From: Acholeplasma sp.
GTDB lineage: Bacteria > Bacillota_I > Bacilli_A > Acholeplasmatales > Acholeplasmataceae
Direction of reading: 5' to 3'
Assembly: GCA_012838065.1 (NCBI GenBank)
Contig: DUPY01000056.1
Location: forward strand, 23,590 to 87,589
DNA length: 64,000 bases
Shown piece after piece: positions 53,506 through 62,104 of this stretch. A program made the position numbers and the translations under genes. Under the pieces are notes generated by a model. It was given only the letters and a program-made list of their open reading frames with translations. It was not told the origin of the DNA and did no database searches. Position 1 is the stretch's first letter; each line of letters starts with the position of its first letter.

Positions 53506-54167
53506 AAATTTATGAAAAAAATCAAAAATCACTACCCTATCAAGTGATTTTTAAAAAGAATAAAAACGCCTATTTTAGAGTAAAGCCTGATGGTCTTTAT
53601 GTAACTGCACCAAAAAATTCTGCAGATGCGGTATTAAAGGTTATCGATGATCGCTTTGATGTCTTTTATGAAGCCTATAAAAGAACTTTAGAAAGATTGA
53701 AACCAAAAAATGAAATTTACTTAAGCGGTGTAAAATACGATATTGTATTCATTGTACATTCGACATTTCACTATGAAGTAAAAGATAATACAATCAATAT
53801 TTACGGCAATCGCGATAAACTTAATTTATACATTAAAAAAATCTATTTAGACCATGTGACATCCATGACAGCATCTATTTTAGATGAAGTAAATGAAACT
53901 CTTAAAAAACATGGACTTAAACCAAGACCTATTAAGTTTAAGTATTTAAAATCGAAATTTGGTAGTTATCATCGGTTCAACGATGAAGTGACTTTAAACA
54001 CATTTTTAGCAACTTTAGATAGCAACTATTTAAAGTATGTACTATATCATGAATATGCACATGTTGTGCATTTCAATCATTCAAAAGCTTTTTATGATTT
54101 TTTAGAAAAACTAATGCCTAATTACAAGGTCTATCATAAATCGCTTAAAAAAATAGCAATAATTTAA
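53502..54167 (+). CDS. M48/DUF45-type (YgjP-like) metal-dependent hydrolase
   Basis: A 221-residue protein with the zinc motif YHEYAHVVHFNHSKAFYDFL (HExxH form) near residue 184, and before it a stretch GSYHRFNDEVTLN near 148 typical of YgjP/SprT-related DUF45 proteins. It would be a cytosolic metallopeptidase; substrates in the family are unknown. Bacillus has udk at this place in the operon; here this gene takes it. It overlaps trhP2 by 4 bases. A promoter-like TATAAT at 54177 lies just after it, before greA. Confidence 0.85.
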   Translation: MKIYEKNQKSLPYQVIFKKNKNAYFRVKPDGLYVTAPKNSADAVLKVIDDRFDVFYEAYKRTLERLKPKNEIYLSGVKYDIVFIVHSTFHYEVKDNTINIYGNRDKLNLYIKKIYLDHVTSMTASILDEVNETLKKHGLKPRPIKFKYLKSKFGSYHRFNDEVTLNTFLATLDSNYLKYVLYHEYAHVVHFNHSKAFYDFLEKLMPNYKVYHKSLKKIAII

Positions 54168-54176
54168 AAATTATTG

Positions 54177-54182
54177 TATAAT
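54177..54182 (+). promoter_or_regulatory. -10 element before greA
   Basis: TATAAT at 54177-54182, about 25 bases before the greA start. No strong -35 is seen, and read-through from the upstream operon is likely too. Confidence 0.45.
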
Positions 54183-54207
54183 AAACGATAGTTAGTAGGA
54201 GGATCTC

Positions 54208-54681
54208 ATGGCTATTAAAAAAGGATATGAATTAACACAAGAAGGTGTTGAAAATTTAAAGAAAGAGTTACAATACTTAAAAGAAGTGCGTCGTGCAGAA
54301 ATCGTTGAAGCTTTAAAAGAAGCTCGTGCACAAGGCGACTTATCTGAAAACGCGGATTATGATGCAGCAAGAAACGAACAAGCATTAATTGAAGAGCGTA
54401 TTAAACAAATTGAAAACATTTTAAAAGATGTTCGTATCATTCGTTCAACAGCAGAAGACGTTGTTGGTATTGGTAAACGTGTCCGTTTTTTAATATTAGA
54501 TTCAAAAGTTGAAAGAGAAATCTTATTGGTAGGTACAATCGAAGCTGATCCAAAAGTAAACAAAATTTCTATTGAATCTCCAGTAGGAAGAGCCTTAATG
54601 AATCAAAAGAAAAACGATATCGTTACTGTTCAAACAGATGCTGGAAAAGTATACGACATTCAAATTTTAGACTTTGAGTAA
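54208..54681 (+). CDS. greA: Transcription elongation factor GreA
   Basis: A 157-residue GreA. The N-terminal coiled coil (residues 10-76) carries RAEIVEALKEARAQGDLSENADYDAA, shown in part; its tip acidic residues (DLSENADYD near 41) enter the RNA polymerase secondary channel and trigger cleavage of backtracked RNA. The C-terminal domain is FKBP-like. AGGAGG lies 6 bases before the ATG. It overlaps yqeG by one base. Confidence 0.97.
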   Translation: MAIKKGYELTQEGVENLKKELQYLKEVRRAEIVEALKEARAQGDLSENADYDAARNEQALIEERIKQIENILKDVRIIRSTAEDVVGIGKRVRFLILDSKVEREILLVGTIEADPKVNKISIESPVGRALMNQKKNDIVTVQTDAGKVYDIQILDFE

Positions 54682-55220
54682 TGCTTAAGAAGTTTATACC
54701 ATTTGCATATGCAAAATCCATATTTGATGTAGACTATGAAAACTTAAGAAAACAAGGTGTGACAACCTTGTTTTTTGACTTAGATAATACCATAATTAGT
54801 TACGATGAACACATCATTGAAGGCGAAAGATTAAAACTATTAGAAGCGTTAAACCAAACATTTAAAGTATTAATTATTTCAAATTCAAAAATTAAACGCG
54901 TTTCAAATGCAGTAGAACATACCGGACTTCCGTATGTTCATTTCGCAACCAAGCCATTAAAAAGAGGGTTTAAAAAAGGTCTAAAAAAAGTTCAAAGTAA
55001 ACGTAGTGAGGTTGCTGTAATTGGTGACCAACTTATGACGGATTGCTTTGGCGCGAACCGTATGAAGTTTAAAGCAATTCTTGTTTATCCGGTTGTAAAA
55101 AAATCAGACCACAAGTATACAAGATTTAATCGTAAACTCGAACGCTTCGTGATTAAGAAAATCATGAAGAAATATCCAAAACTTTATGAAGAAAGATTGA
55201 AAGCGTATGTTGAATCCTAA
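54681..55220 (+). CDS. yqeG: YqeG family HAD-type phosphatase
   Basis: A 179-residue HAD IIIA protein: FFDLDNTIISYDE near residue 31 (nucleophile Asp), ISNSKIKRV near 73, KPLKRGFKKG near 95 (Lys), and IGDQLMTDCFGANRM near 116 (acidic motif IV). YqeG belongs to the phosphatidylglycerolphosphate phosphatase-like branch of HAD enzymes, and in Bacillota it always leads the yqeG-H-I-nadD-K run. It is a good candidate for Gep4-like lipid phosphatase. It overlaps greA by one base and yqeH by 14. Confidence 0.92.
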   Translation: MLKKFIPFAYAKSIFDVDYENLRKQGVTTLFFDLDNTIISYDEHIIEGERLKLLEALNQTFKVLIISNSKIKRVSNAVEHTGLPYVHFATKPLKRGFKKGLKKVQSKRSEVAVIGDQLMTDCFGANRMKFKAILVYPVVKKSDHKYTRFNRKLERFVIKKIMKKYPKLYEERLKAYVES

Positions 55221-56232
55221 ATGTCAAGGCTGTGGAGCTTTCCTTCAAACTGATGATTCTCAAAAACGCGGATATACGACAAATTTAGAGCATAAATATT
55301 GTCGTGATTGTTTTCAATTAAAACATTATGGTATTGTTCATAAACATTACGATGCGGATATTGAATTAAATATAAAAGAACATGCACTTATTTTAATGAT
55401 TAGTAATGTGTTACATATGGACCGATTATTTACATTTCCGGTACATCGTATGTATGAACATGCTAAATTTGTCTACATTGTGAATCAAATTGATTTATTA
55501 CCTAAGGATACAAATACGGAAACGCTTGTTGAAAATATTAAACAAAAAGCGGTCGATTTACACATACCATTTGAAGATATCATTTTAATGTCTTCAAAAA
55601 ATAAATACGATTTAGAGCATTTAAAAACATATATCGAAAGTTACGAAGAAAAAGATGTCTATTTACTAGGTATTCAAAATAGTGGTAAAACAACGATCTT
55701 TAAATCATTAACGCATAACGATACTGCTTTAAACTTTAATAAAGCGGGTTTAACGCTTGATGTATTAAAAGGCACTTTCTCAAATAAAACGATTTATGAT
55801 ATGCCAGGACTTTTCCAAAGTGGCTATTTACATACATTCTTACCATACGAAGTTTATAATAGAATGATACCAAACAAAACCATTAGACCGAAAGTTTATC
55901 AAATGCGAGAAAAATCAAGTGTGCTTATCAACAATATTGTTGGTGTAAGCATATTAGGTAATGAAGGTACTTTTGTATGTTATACAAGTGATTTAGTATC
56001 CATTGAAAAGACAAATGTTAAACGTATTAACGAACGTATTAAAGATAAAACAAACCCATTTCATGCGTTTGTTAATGAATTTGAAGAACGTACGTTCAAG
56101 ATTGATGGTTCAAAGAAAATGCAACTGACTATTGCTGACATGGGTTTCATACATATAAGCGATAAAATGACGCTAAAAGTTATTTATCCAAAAACAATGC
56201 ACATCAGTCTCATGGAGGCGCTATTCAAATGA
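55207..56232 (+). CDS. yqeH: Ribosome biogenesis GTPase YqeH
   Basis: A 341-residue circularly permuted GTPase. An N-terminal zinc finger uses Cys6, Cys9, Cys32 and Cys35. The G4 motif VNQIDLLPK comes first (near 97), then the P-loop GIQNSGKTT with Lys161, and DMPGL (G3) near 199, which is the permuted order G4-G5-G1-G2-G3. YqeH acts in 30S assembly. The ORF overlaps yqeG by 14 bases and yqeK by 4. Confidence 0.95.
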   Translation: MLNPKCQGCGAFLQTDDSQKRGYTTNLEHKYCRDCFQLKHYGIVHKHYDADIELNIKEHALILMISNVLHMDRLFTFPVHRMYEHAKFVYIVNQIDLLPKDTNTETLVENIKQKAVDLHIPFEDIILMSSKNKYDLEHLKTYIESYEEKDVYLLGIQNSGKTTIFKSLTHNDTALNFNKAGLTLDVLKGTFSNKTIYDMPGLFQSGYLHTFLPYEVYNRMIPNKTIRPKVYQMREKSSVLINNIVGVSILGNEGTFVCYTSDLVSIEKTNVKRINERIKDKTNPFHAFVNEFEERTFKIDGSKKMQLTIADMGFIHISDKMTLKVIYPKTMHISLMEALFK

Positions 56233-56798
56233 TTCATGTAATATTACAAGATGTTGAAGAAAAACTAAAAAACCATCCGAAGCGTTTAACACATGTGATG
56301 GGTGTGTATGAAACTTCAGTGAAAATTGCAAAATACTATGGATTTGATGTAGAAAAGGTTGCAATTGCAGCACTTTTACATGACTATATGAAATACGAAA
56401 CATTTGAAAACTTTTTTAACTGGGTAAGTCGTGAAGAAATTATCAAATATAAAGATACACCAGTTATTTATCATGCGATAGCAGCTGCAAAGTACTATTT
56501 AAAAACGTACGGAAAAGACCCAGAAATATATGAAGCCATTCGTTATCATGTTTGGGGTAATGTTCGTATGAGTAATGTTGCAAAAGCGGTATTTGTCAGT
56601 GATTACTGTGAACCATCACGAACCATACCGGATAAACAATATATATATGAAGTTGCTTTTGAAAACTTGGATGCATGTGTTCTATATTGCATGCAAGCTA
56701 CAAGAATTGACTTAGAAAGAAGAAAATTACCTATATCAAGTGAACAACTTGAATGTATTAAATACTATGAGGAGTTATTAATGTATGGAAAAAATTAA
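56229..56798 (+). CDS. yqeK: HD-domain hydrolase YqeK (symmetrical Ap4A hydrolase type)
   Basis: A 189-residue HD protein. The metal ligands are His22 (THVMGVYE), His51-Asp52 (LLHDYMKYE) and the later Asp in VSDYCEPSR near 133, with HAIAAA near 81. The family hydrolyses diadenosine tetraphosphate to ADP. In Bacillus it follows nadD, and in many mollicutes it is fused to NadD; here no NadD is present. GGAGG is positioned before the ATG inside yqeH. It overlaps rsfS by 14 bases. Confidence 0.9.
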   Translation: MIHVILQDVEEKLKNHPKRLTHVMGVYETSVKIAKYYGFDVEKVAIAALLHDYMKYETFENFFNWVSREEIIKYKDTPVIYHAIAAAKYYLKTYGKDPEIYEAIRYHVWGNVRMSNVAKAVFVSDYCEPSRTIPDKQYIYEVAFENLDACVLYCMQATRIDLERRKLPISSEQLECIKYYEELLMYGKN

Positions 56799-57096
56799 CG
56801 CAATTATCGATATTTTACAAGATGTTAAAGCGAAAGACATCATGGCCTATGATTTCCAAGGAACATCACCTTACTATGATAGTTTTATAATTGCTACAGC
56901 TAATGAGCGTCAAGCAAGCGCTGCAGCAAATCATATTAAACAAAAATTTGGAATGGATATTCGTGGTGTTGAAGGCAAGGGAAGCCCTTGGGTATTAATT
57001 GATCTAACGGATATCGTTATTCACATTTTTAGAGAAGAAGATCGCGCATATTATAATTTTGAACAAAGATTACTTGGTATTAAAAGGATCATTTAA
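56785..57096 (+). CDS. rsfS: Ribosomal silencing factor RsfS
   Basis: A 103-residue protein that binds L14 and blocks subunit joining when nutrients fall. The family motifs are DSFIIATANERQASAAANHI near residue 31 (family form D-F-I-I-A-T-G), GVEGKGSPWVLID near 71 and GDIVIH/VVH-equivalent DIVIHIFREEDRAYYNFEQ near 85. The start lies inside yqeK. It overlaps the methyltransferase gene by one base (TAATG). Confidence 0.95.
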   Translation: MEKINAIIDILQDVKAKDIMAYDFQGTSPYYDSFIIATANERQASAAANHIKQKFGMDIRGVEGKGSPWVLIDLTDIVIHIFREEDRAYYNFEQRLLGIKRII

Positions 57097-57749
57097 TGTT
57101 TGCTCGAATTTATGATCTTTTAATGGAAGACATTGATTTTGAACCGTTTCTTTCGTTTTTAAGTGAGCACTTAAAAAAAGACCAACTTATATTAGATGCT
57201 GGTTGTGGAAGTGGTTATATTTATCAAGGTTTACGATTAAAAGGTTATGAAGTTATCGGTATTGATAATGATTCTATGATGTTAAGTCTAGCAAAAGAAA
57301 AGTGCGATAAAGCACATATTGATGCGAAACTGTATGAACATGATTTGAAAAACCCAATACCAGTTAAAGTTGACGCGATTGTTATGATGTTTGATGTCAT
57401 CAATTATTTTAAAGGTGTAAAACAACTGATAAAACGGTTGATGAACGCTTTAAATTCCGATGGTTTTTTATTGTTTGATTGTTATAAAGAAGAAATGTTA
57501 AGCGTATATAATAACTATGAAGAATTTGATGATTCGATTATTCCATATACATGGAAAACTATAAGTAATAAAGATACGATTACGCATAACATTGATGTAG
57601 ATAATAATACTTATACAATCAAACAATATATCCAATCACTAGATTATTATATTGAAATTATGAAGGCATTTAATTATGCTTTTGAAATTATCGATGGACC
57701 AGATGAACGTAAACATTATATAAAAGTATATAAAAGTAAAAACAACTAA
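57096..57749 (+). CDS. yqeM: SAM-dependent methyltransferase, YqeM type
   Basis: A 217-residue class I methyltransferase. Motif I LDAGCGSGYIYQGL near residue 34 binds SAM, VIGIDNDSMML near 54 has the acidic ribose contact, and VMMFDVINYF near 98 lies in motif IV. It occupies the same place as yqeM in Bacillus (after rsfS). The substrate is unknown. The start overlaps rsfS by one base. A 32-base gap with AGTGGAGG leads into comEA. Confidence 0.88.
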   Translation: MFARIYDLLMEDIDFEPFLSFLSEHLKKDQLILDAGCGSGYIYQGLRLKGYEVIGIDNDSMMLSLAKEKCDKAHIDAKLYEHDLKNPIPVKVDAIVMMFDVINYFKGVKQLIKRLMNALNSDGFLLFDCYKEEMLSVYNNYEEFDDSIIPYTWKTISNKDTITHNIDVDNNTYTIKQYIQSLDYYIEIMKAFNYAFEIIDGPDERKHYIKVYKSKNN

Positions 57750-57781
57750 ACATCGCTACTATTAAGTGGAGGTGTTTTTTT

Positions 57782-58276
57782 ATGCGCTATAAATTACTAG
57801 TTATTGTCATTATGACGGTGAGTTTAACGTATATTACTTGGCCAAAAGAAAATCAAGACACATATCATTCTGATTATGAAATCCCAAAAAGTTTTGAAGT
57901 AGTCTTGGATGGTGCGATTGTTTATCCAGGTACATACAATTTTTATATGCCATTAAGTATCCACACATTAATCGACTATGCAGGTGGCTTAGAGTATGAT
58001 GCGGATTTAACGACGATTAATATGAATGAAGTTGTTTCGACAAATATTAAAATATATATACCTAAAAAAGAAGTAACAACCATAGTAAAACTAAATATTA
58101 ATACTGCCAGTTATGAAGAGATGCTTAAAGTTGAAGGTATAACACCAAGAATTGCCGAACAAATATTAGTTACAAGAAACATTAAAGGATATTTTAAGAC
58201 ACTAGATGAACTCATCGATGTTAAATACATTGGAACAGCAACGCTTGAAAAAATACGTCCGTATCTTACGGTTTGA
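57782..58276 (+). CDS. comEA: ComEA-like DNA receptor (SLBB plus helix-hairpin-helix)
   Basis: A 164-residue protein. An N-terminal helix (residues 3-19) anchors it in the membrane; residues 37-90 form an SLBB domain (VVLDGAIVYPGTYNF, DYAGGL); residues 105-164 are a double HhH, beginning LNINTASYEEMLKVEGI and ending IGTATLEKIRPYL. ComEA captures incoming DNA at the cell surface. AGTGGAGG precedes the ATG. It overlaps the comEC frame. The presence of the pair keeps open natural transformation in this organism. Confidence 0.9.
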   Translation: MRYKLLVIVIMTVSLTYITWPKENQDTYHSDYEIPKSFEVVLDGAIVYPGTYNFYMPLSIHTLIDYAGGLEYDADLTTINMNEVVSTNIKIYIPKKEVTTIVKLNINTASYEEMLKVEGITPRIAEQILVTRNIKGYFKTLDELIDVKYIGTATLEKIRPYLTV

Positions 58277-60320
58277 TCATTTCTATCTGTATGGGTTTGG
58301 CATTTTCTTATGTTCTTTAAGCTATAAAACTCCATTACTATTTCTTTTACTTATATACTTTTTATATCGATTTAAAGCTATGTATCATCTTGTGTTTATG
58401 ATGATACTTTTAGCTTGCTCATTTTTTATAATGTATGTTTATGAAAATATAAAATTGGATAAGACTTTTAAAGACAAAGTAGTTATAACAAATATTTACG
58501 AACACGACACCTATCAAATTTTAACGGTTAAGCATAAATCAAAGAAGTATCAAGCGTTTGTTTTTAACGGTAACTTTGAATGTGGAGACATTGTTTTTAT
58601 TAATGGTGAATTTGAGAACTTTTATGGTAAAGATTACGCCAATGGTTTTAATGAAAAAAGATATAACTTAAGTCAAAACATCATCGGAAAGATAAGAGTT
58701 AATGAAATCTATTTGGTGAAACAAACAAAATGGTTTGAATTAAGAAATGGACTTATAAACTATGTAAATACGTTTGATGAACCAATTAAAAGTTACTTTA
58801 ATGAATTTATATTAAATCAAGGTGCAGCCATTGATGAAGTATACCACGTATTAAATCTTACGCATTTATTAAATTTAACAGGAATACAAATATATACGCT
58901 TATATACATTGTACGAAAAATACTATTTTATTTTAACGTGAAACCAAAAACTCAGGATAAAGCGAAGTATATCATACTTAGTTTACTCATGTTGATTTTA
59001 AATGGAAGTCTTACGATACTTCGTATATTGATATATGAAGTTTTAAAATCACTTAATAAATACTTAAAACTAGACTTGCCAAATTATAATCTACTGCATA
59101 TAACATTCATAATATTGCTTTTTATAAGGCCATATTATGTATTTAATGTAAGTTTTTATATTGTCTTTGTTATCCTTAATTTTATTCACTTATTTAGACC
59201 AATGTTTAATAAATTGGATGTGCCAATAAATAGCTTCTTATATAGTTTTATGATTTCACTTATTTTAATACCATTTACGCAAGAAATATCGATTTTTTCA
59301 TTTCTATTGATGCCAATTTTGATTATTATAGTATCTCTAGGCACATTTTTCGTTTTAATTATCGTCTTAATTTTTCCATTTCTTCAAACCATGTTATCAA
59401 ATTATATTATTGTTATAGAGCGTTTATTAAACCTCTTTTACACATATAATCACATCATAAAACTGCCCAAATTATCTAAGGAACTTATCGTGCTCTATGT
59501 TATATTGCTCGTATTGTTTTTATCAAGTAAACATATAAAGCATTTTCTTATCTATGGAATATCGCTTGTTGTCCTTGTATGTCTTCCGATATTTAAGCTC
59601 TATATATCGCCTTATGTAGAAGTATCTTTTTTAAATGTTGGACAAGGGGATACAGCAGTTATTAATCATCAAAGTTGTACAATTGTCGTTGATAGTTATA
59701 ATTACAGCTATGCATACTTGCAAAATAAAGGTATTCGAGAAATTGATTACTTAATTTTAAGTCATAGTGATTTAGATCACACAAAAGAAGCACAAAAAAT
59801 TATTAACGAACTTCATGTAAAAACACTGGTATTATCAAAATATGTTGACTACGATTTAAAACATCCAAACACACGCTATATAAAAAGTGATGATTTGATA
59901 ACATGTGGCATATTTACACTATATTTTTATGGCCCAATACGTCCATATAATAAAGTAAATGACAATAGTTTAGTTTTTAAATTGTCGTTTTATGATAAAT
60001 CGATTCTATTTACAGGTGATATTGAAACTGAAAGTGAAATGGAAATATTAGCACGCTATAAAGATATGCTGCAGTCGGATATTTTAAAGGTCAGTCATCA
60101 TGGATCGATTACATCAACACATGAAGCCATGCTAAAAAAGATAAAGCCAATGTACGGTATCATTAGTTATGGCAATAACAATACTTATGGGTTTCCAAAT
60201 CAAATTGTAAGATCACGACTAAAAACATATAAGGTTCAAACATACGAAACAGCCTTAGAAGGCACTATAACGTTTCAATATACGAAGAAGCGATATAAAG
60301 TCATAAAAAATAGAAACTAA
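58206..60320 (+). CDS. comEC: ComEC/Rec2 DNA-internalisation channel
   Basis: A 704-residue protein. N-terminal helices (about 28-80) and a soluble OB-like segment precede the competence domain (about 195-470) with many helices, and a metallo-beta-lactamase domain ends it (about 475-700), with SHSDLDH near 518, FTGDIE near 602 and VSHHGS near 628. At the end YGFPN has Phe663 where most ComEC proteins have His. The start is uncertain: 58206 lies 71 bases inside comEA; TTG at 58230 or 58245 is also possible. It forms the inner-membrane pore for single-stranded DNA. Confidence 0.88.
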   Translation: MNSSMLNTLEQQRLKKYVRILRFDHFYLYGFGIFLCSLSYKTPLLFLLLIYFLYRFKAMYHLVFMMILLACSFFIMYVYENIKLDKTFKDKVVITNIYEHDTYQILTVKHKSKKYQAFVFNGNFECGDIVFINGEFENFYGKDYANGFNEKRYNLSQNIIGKIRVNEIYLVKQTKWFELRNGLINYVNTFDEPIKSYFNEFILNQGAAIDEVYHVLNLTHLLNLTGIQIYTLIYIVRKILFYFNVKPKTQDKAKYIILSLLMLILNGSLTILRILIYEVLKSLNKYLKLDLPNYNLLHITFIILLFIRPYYVFNVSFYIVFVILNFIHLFRPMFNKLDVPINSFLYSFMISLILIPFTQEISIFSFLLMPILIIIVSLGTFFVLIIVLIFPFLQTMLSNYIIVIERLLNLFYTYNHIIKLPKLSKELIVLYVILLVLFLSSKHIKHFLIYGISLVVLVCLPIFKLYISPYVEVSFLNVGQGDTAVINHQSCTIVVDSYNYSYAYLQNKGIREIDYLILSHSDLDHTKEAQKIINELHVKTLVLSKYVDYDLKHPNTRYIKSDDLITCGIFTLYFYGPIRPYNKVNDNSLVFKLSFYDKSILFTGDIETESEMEILARYKDMLQSDILKVSHHGSITSTHEAMLKKIKPMYGIISYGNNNTYGFPNQIVRSRLKTYKVQTYETALEGTITFQYTKKRYKVIKNRN

Positions 60321-60372
60321 GTGACTTCTCATATAAATCTAAAAAAGGCTTTTAAAAAGGACGTTCATCTAG

Positions 60373-60378
60373 TATAAT
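60373..60378 (+). promoter_or_regulatory. -10 element before holA
   Basis: TATAAT at 60373-60378, in the 81-base gap after comEC, 24 bases before the holA start. The -35 match is poor. Confidence 0.45.
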
Positions 60379-60401
60379 GTATTAGGATTTAGGAGGATTT
60401 T

Positions 60402-61349
60402 ATGTTTGAACCAATATACGTTTTTTATGGGCAAGATGATTTTTTAGTTCAAGACAAAATTAACAGTTTAATTGAAAAGATTGATATTGACTCTTTTAAT
60501 ATTGTTAAATATGATCTTTTAGAAACTGAAAGTGATGATGTTATCAAAGATTTACAAACAGTAGCTTTTTTTGATGAAAAAAAGGTCATTGTTGTAAGAA
60601 ACTTAAACACTTTAACAAAAGGTAGCGATAAAGATGTCAATAAATGGGTATCTTATATCGAAAAACCAAACCCTGATGTTATTTTAATTGTTGAACTCGA
60701 AGAATTACTTGACCAATCTCATCCAATTGGTGAAGCGTTATTTAACCATGCATATACAGAAAAAGTTAAATCGCTTGTTAAAGATGAATACCCTGAGTAT
60801 TTAAGAAACATGGTTAAAAAATACCAATACTCAATTACCGATGAGGCAATTAAAGAATTGTTAGAACGAACAAATAATGACTTTGGATTAATTAGCCAAG
60901 AAATCGAAAAACTGTTACTCTATACATACGATTCAAAAGAAATTACTGAAAAAGCAGTTTCATTACTTGTAAGTCGTAATTTAGAAGAAAATATTTATGA
61001 ACTAACGAAGGCATTGTCAGAAAAAAACCACAGTAAAATGATTGATATTTTTTACGACCTTATGGCAAGAAATGAAGAACCATTAAGAGTTTTAAATCAA
61101 ATAACTTCAAAAATAAGAGAATTGATGCATACAAAACTTTTATTACAAAAGAGTTATACACAAGATGAAATAGCTAAGCACTTTAACATTAGTAGTGGCA
61201 AAGCTTATTATTTAGTTAAACAAGCTCAATCCTTTTCATTTAATATTTTAGAAGATTATTTAACAAAACTATCAGAATTAGATTTTAGCATTAAATCCGG
61301 ACAAGTAGATAAACGTGTTGGATTAGAATTATTTTTATTAAGTGTGTAG
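60402..61349 (+). CDS. holA: DNA polymerase III subunit delta
   Basis: A 315-residue clamp-loader delta subunit. It begins FEPIYVFYGQDDFLVQDKI, the family N-terminus, then has VIVVRNLNTLTKGSD near 67, a degenerate AAA+ core without a P-loop, and the three-helix end typical of HolA/YqeN. It opens the sliding clamp. The comEC-holA order is as in Bacillus. AGGAGG lies before the ATG. Its TAG stop is the first base triplet of a terminator stem; rpsT, usually nearby, is not present. Confidence 0.94.
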   Translation: MFEPIYVFYGQDDFLVQDKINSLIEKIDIDSFNIVKYDLLETESDDVIKDLQTVAFFDEKKVIVVRNLNTLTKGSDKDVNKWVSYIEKPNPDVILIVELEELLDQSHPIGEALFNHAYTEKVKSLVKDEYPEYLRNMVKKYQYSITDEAIKELLERTNNDFGLISQEIEKLLLYTYDSKEITEKAVSLLVSRNLEENIYELTKALSEKNHSKMIDIFYDLMARNEEPLRVLNQITSKIRELMHTKLLLQKSYTQDEIAKHFNISSGKAYYLVKQAQSFSFNILEDYLTKLSELDFSIKSGQVDKRVGLELFLLSV

Positions 61350-61374
61350 GTATGGCTTTCATACCTATTTTTTT
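61347..61374 (+). terminator. Terminator of holA
   Basis: TAGGTATG (61347-61354) pairs with CATACCTA (61360-61367), with seven T after it. The stem includes the holA stop codon. Confidence 0.92.
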
Positions 61375-61384
61375 TAAAGGTATA

Positions 61385-61393
61385 TGATAAAAT
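61385..61393 (+). promoter_or_regulatory. Extended -10 element before the exonuclease gene
   Basis: TGATAAAAT, 23 bases before the ATG at 61416; no clear -35 within the terminator T-run. Confidence 0.5.
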
Positions 61394-61415
61394 AGATTTA
61401 GTTAGGGGTGTAATT

Positions 61416-62069
61416 ATGACAACATATAAAAAAGCATTAATCTTTGATTTTGAAACGACAGGATTAAGTGCATACAACGATCAAATTATTGAAATTGGTG
61501 CACTAAGTTTAAACTTGGTTGACGGTAGATTTCAAATTCAAGACGAATTATCCTGTTTAGTAAAAGCAAGTAAACCACTACCACCAAAGATTACAGAAAT
61601 AACTAACATTACCGATGAAATGTTAGCTAAAGAAGGAATTACGGAAGAAGAGGCATACAAGCAATTAAAAAAAATGTATGACGAAGATACATTATTAATC
61701 GCATATAACATTCAGTTTGATCTAGGGTTTTTAAAAGCACTATTTAGAAAATTTGAAAATCCAAGCTTTGTCATCTTAAATGATATCTTAGATATAATGG
61801 CTGTCTATAAAGACCGTCATAAATATCCGCATCGCTTAGAAAACGCTGTTGAAACATATGGTGTTGAAATGAAGAGCACACACCGTGCCCTCGATGATGT
61901 AAAAGCAACCTATGCGGTGTTAAAAGCGTTACAACAAGAAAAAAGCAACATTTATCATTATGTCAATAAAATTGGCTATAATGCGAAATATGGCGTATCT
62001 GGAGAAAGACTACCACATGTTAAGTACATAGCGCAATACGGTGGTAGGTTAGAAATCGAAAATTCATAA
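61416..62069 (+). CDS. DnaQ-like 3'-5' exonuclease
   Basis: A 217-residue DEDD exonuclease: FDFETTGLSAYNDQIIEIGAL near residue 11 (ExoI, in part: DFETTG), AYNIQFDLGFL near 93 (ExoII, Asp) and HRALDDVKATYAVL near 151 (ExoIII, His and Asp, the DEDDh type). It resembles the exonuclease domain of PolC or stand-alone epsilon. It may proofread or degrade nicks or RNA primers. The C-terminal 40 residues are not conserved. Possibly co-transcribed with the kinase after it (35-base gap). Confidence 0.9.
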   Translation: MTTYKKALIFDFETTGLSAYNDQIIEIGALSLNLVDGRFQIQDELSCLVKASKPLPPKITEITNITDEMLAKEGITEEEAYKQLKKMYDEDTLLIAYNIQFDLGFLKALFRKFENPSFVILNDILDIMAVYKDRHKYPHRLENAVETYGVEMKSTHRALDDVKATYAVLKALQQEKSNIYHYVNKIGYNAKYGVSGERLPHVKYIAQYGGRLEIENS

Positions 62070-62104
62070 TCAAGCGAAATAGGGGATCAAGAGGATTTTA
62101 TATT

